Assembly (NCBI RefSeq): GCF_015354315.1 | Contig: NZ_JADKYY010000002.1 | Location: 1 to 64,000 of the forward strand | Source of the DNA: Planobacterium oryzisoli | GTDB lineage: Bacteria > Bacteroidota > Bacteroidia > Flavobacteriales > Weeksellaceae | Direction of reading: 5' to 3' | Length of the DNA: 64,000 nt | Part shown: positions 63,071 through 64,000 of the stretch, piece by piece | Position numbering within the stretch: position 1 is the first letter of the stretch | Layout of the letters: each line of letters starts with the position of its first letter | Position numbers and translations under genes: made by a program | The notes under the pieces: generated by a model | What the model saw: only the letters and a program-made list of their open reading frames with translations | The model's database searches: none | What the model was told of the DNA's origin: nothing

Positions 63071-63124
63071 TAAATTGTAAAACAAGCCGAGAAAATCATA
63101 TAAGCAGTTTAAGAGCCAAGCTGA

Positions 63125-63132
63125 TATTTTTG
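63125..63132 (+). promoter_or_regulatory. -7 box of the rpoN promoter
   Basis: TATTTTTG matches TAnnTTTG, 16 bases before the ATG at 63149. Confidence 0.45.
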
Positions 63133-63148
63133 TAAACCAAAGAAGGAT

Positions 63149-64000
63149 ATGTTAAAACAAAACCTGCAACTCAAATTAGGACAGAAGTTGGCTCCCCAGC
63201 AGATTCAGCTAATGAAGCTGATTCAGCTTCATACATTGGAATTTGAAGAGGAACTAGAAAGGGAGCTGGAGGAAAATCCTGCACTCGAACGGGCAGAGGA
63301 AAATAAGGAAGAGGATAACTACGAGGATCTTGGTACCGATTACGAAGAAGAAGGTACGGATACAATTGACACGGATTTCGACGTTGAGGAGTATTTGTTT
63401 GACGATGAGCCCTCCTATAAGACTGCTTCCAGTAATTTTTCTGCAGACGACGAAGAATTTGATAACGAAAGCCTTCTTACAGAAGGTCAAACTCTTTATG
63501 ACTATCTGATAGAGCAAATCCGTCTGATTAATATTGACTCTGAGGATTTGAAAATTGCGGAATATGTTATCGGGAATTTAGATACGGACGGTTATCTGCG
63601 ACGCGATCTCAAAGCTATTGTGGATGATTTGGCTTTCTCTCAGGGAATTTATACAGACCGAGACAAAGTTGCAGATATTTTAGAAAACTATATACAAAAG
63701 CTTGATCCCCCAGGCGTTGGCGCTCGCAATCTTCAGGAATGTCTTTTACTTCAAATAGAAAAAAAAGTCAGTGCAAGCAAATCCGTCTCACTTGCTGCGT
63801 CAATTCTTCGGAATCAATTTGATGCCCTTACCAACAAGCATTACAACAAAATCATGCAGAAGTACGATCTTGAGGAAGAGGATCTGCGTGAGGCATTGGA
63901 CGAAATTGCAAGGCTTTCGCCAAAAGTAGGTGGAAACTTCGACACCCAGACTATTACCATCAATCAAGAAATCATACCCGATTTCGTTATCCAGGTAAAA
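63149..64000 (+). CDS. rpoN: RNA polymerase sigma-54 factor (partial, C-terminus outside window)
   Basis: Sigma-54 directs RNA polymerase to -24/-12 promoters that need an ATP-driven activator. The 284 codons present start MLKQNLQLKLGQKLAPQQIQ. Region I is glutamine-rich with QLMKLIQLHTLEFEEELERE and ENPALE; then comes an acidic region II (about 48-108). The core-binding domain includes the typical YVIGNLDTDGYLRRDL and DPPGVGARNLQECLLLQI. The DNA-binding end with the RpoN box is beyond base 64000. No activator lies within the window. Confidence 0.96.
   Translation, partial: MLKQNLQLKLGQKLAPQQIQLMKLIQLHTLEFEEELERELEENPALERAEENKEEDNYEDLGTDYEEEGTDTIDTDFDVEEYLFDDEPSYKTASSNFSADDEEFDNESLLTEGQTLYDYLIEQIRLINIDSEDLKIAEYVIGNLDTDGYLRRDLKAIVDDLAFSQGIYTDRDKVADILENYIQKLDPPGVGARNLQECLLLQIEKKVSASKSVSLAASILRNQFDALTNKHYNKIMQKYDLEEEDLREALDEIARLSPKVGGNFDTQTITINQEIIPDFVIQVK

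Overview
The window looks like chromosomal DNA of a member of the Flavobacteriales (Bacteroidetes). Three things point there. Many genes are preceded by the -7 box TAnnTTTG that is typical of this phylum, and few have Shine-Dalgarno sites. Several protein types are characteristic of flavobacteria: PafA-type alkaline phosphatase, the short arginine decarboxylase, class II HMG-CoA reductase, DUF4136 and DUF5522 proteins. Lipoproteins are abundant. Gene density is high, and no gene-free stretch exceeds about 300 bases. I found no tRNA, insertion sequence, CRISPR array, integrase or prophage block. Apart from the 5S end, bases 164-283 hold nothing I can support.

Layout. 1-163: the 5S end of an rRNA operon and its terminator. 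284-16854: housekeeping and metabolic genes (methylcrotonyl-CoA carboxylase beta, UvrC, HutH, a DODA-type dioxygenase, two YceI proteins, HMG-CoA reductase with a small-ORF/DUF423 operon, SucC, MscS, an APC permease, an ABC-F protein). 16975-26934: ndh-trmD, then a compact same-strand series (endonuclease/exonuclease-type hydrolase, Lrp, DeoC, HemB, LptB with an unusual C-terminal extension, ABC exporter, lipoprotein, cobalamin adenosyltransferase, thiamine pyrophosphokinase). 27005-29991: arginine decarboxylase and agmatinase, a two-step route to putrescine, with a HAD phosphatase between them on the other strand. 30069-38243: hydrolase, AlkB, BON/SH3 proteins, two transporters, Mrp and NifU-type Fe-S proteins, and an SPFH-tail-like membrane protein. 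38278-41269: polyphosphate kinase and exopolyphosphatase.

41402-50970 is the most distinctive block. It is a nitrous oxide respiration island of the Sec-type (clade II) kind. A leftward operon reads cytochrome c, nosZ, a nosB-like membrane protein, nosL, nosD, nosF, nosY, then a fasciclin lipoprotein. A second cytochrome c diverges from it. At the other end sit a Crp/Fnr regulator and a polytopic membrane protein whose histidines resemble a degenerate heme-copper-oxidase subunit I. FNR-like palindromes (core TGAY-N4-RTCA) lie in three promoter regions of the island. Similar sites precede both yceI genes and the mrp gene elsewhere in the window, and several sit about 30 bases upstream of a -7 box. 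I infer a local Crp/Fnr regulon coupling N2O reduction to these less understood genes. Both cytochromes, NosZ, NosL and the fasciclin protein all have lipoprotein-like signal peptides, suggesting a membrane-tethered electron path.

51118-64000: DnaK (with a palindrome over its promoter), a nucleoid-associated protein, cysteine synthase and serine acetyltransferase, malate dehydrogenase, two unrelated alkaline phosphatases placed head to head, small lipoproteins and hypothetical proteins, AsnS, and the start of RpoN, which runs off the end. All family names come from reading the sequence; no database search was run.
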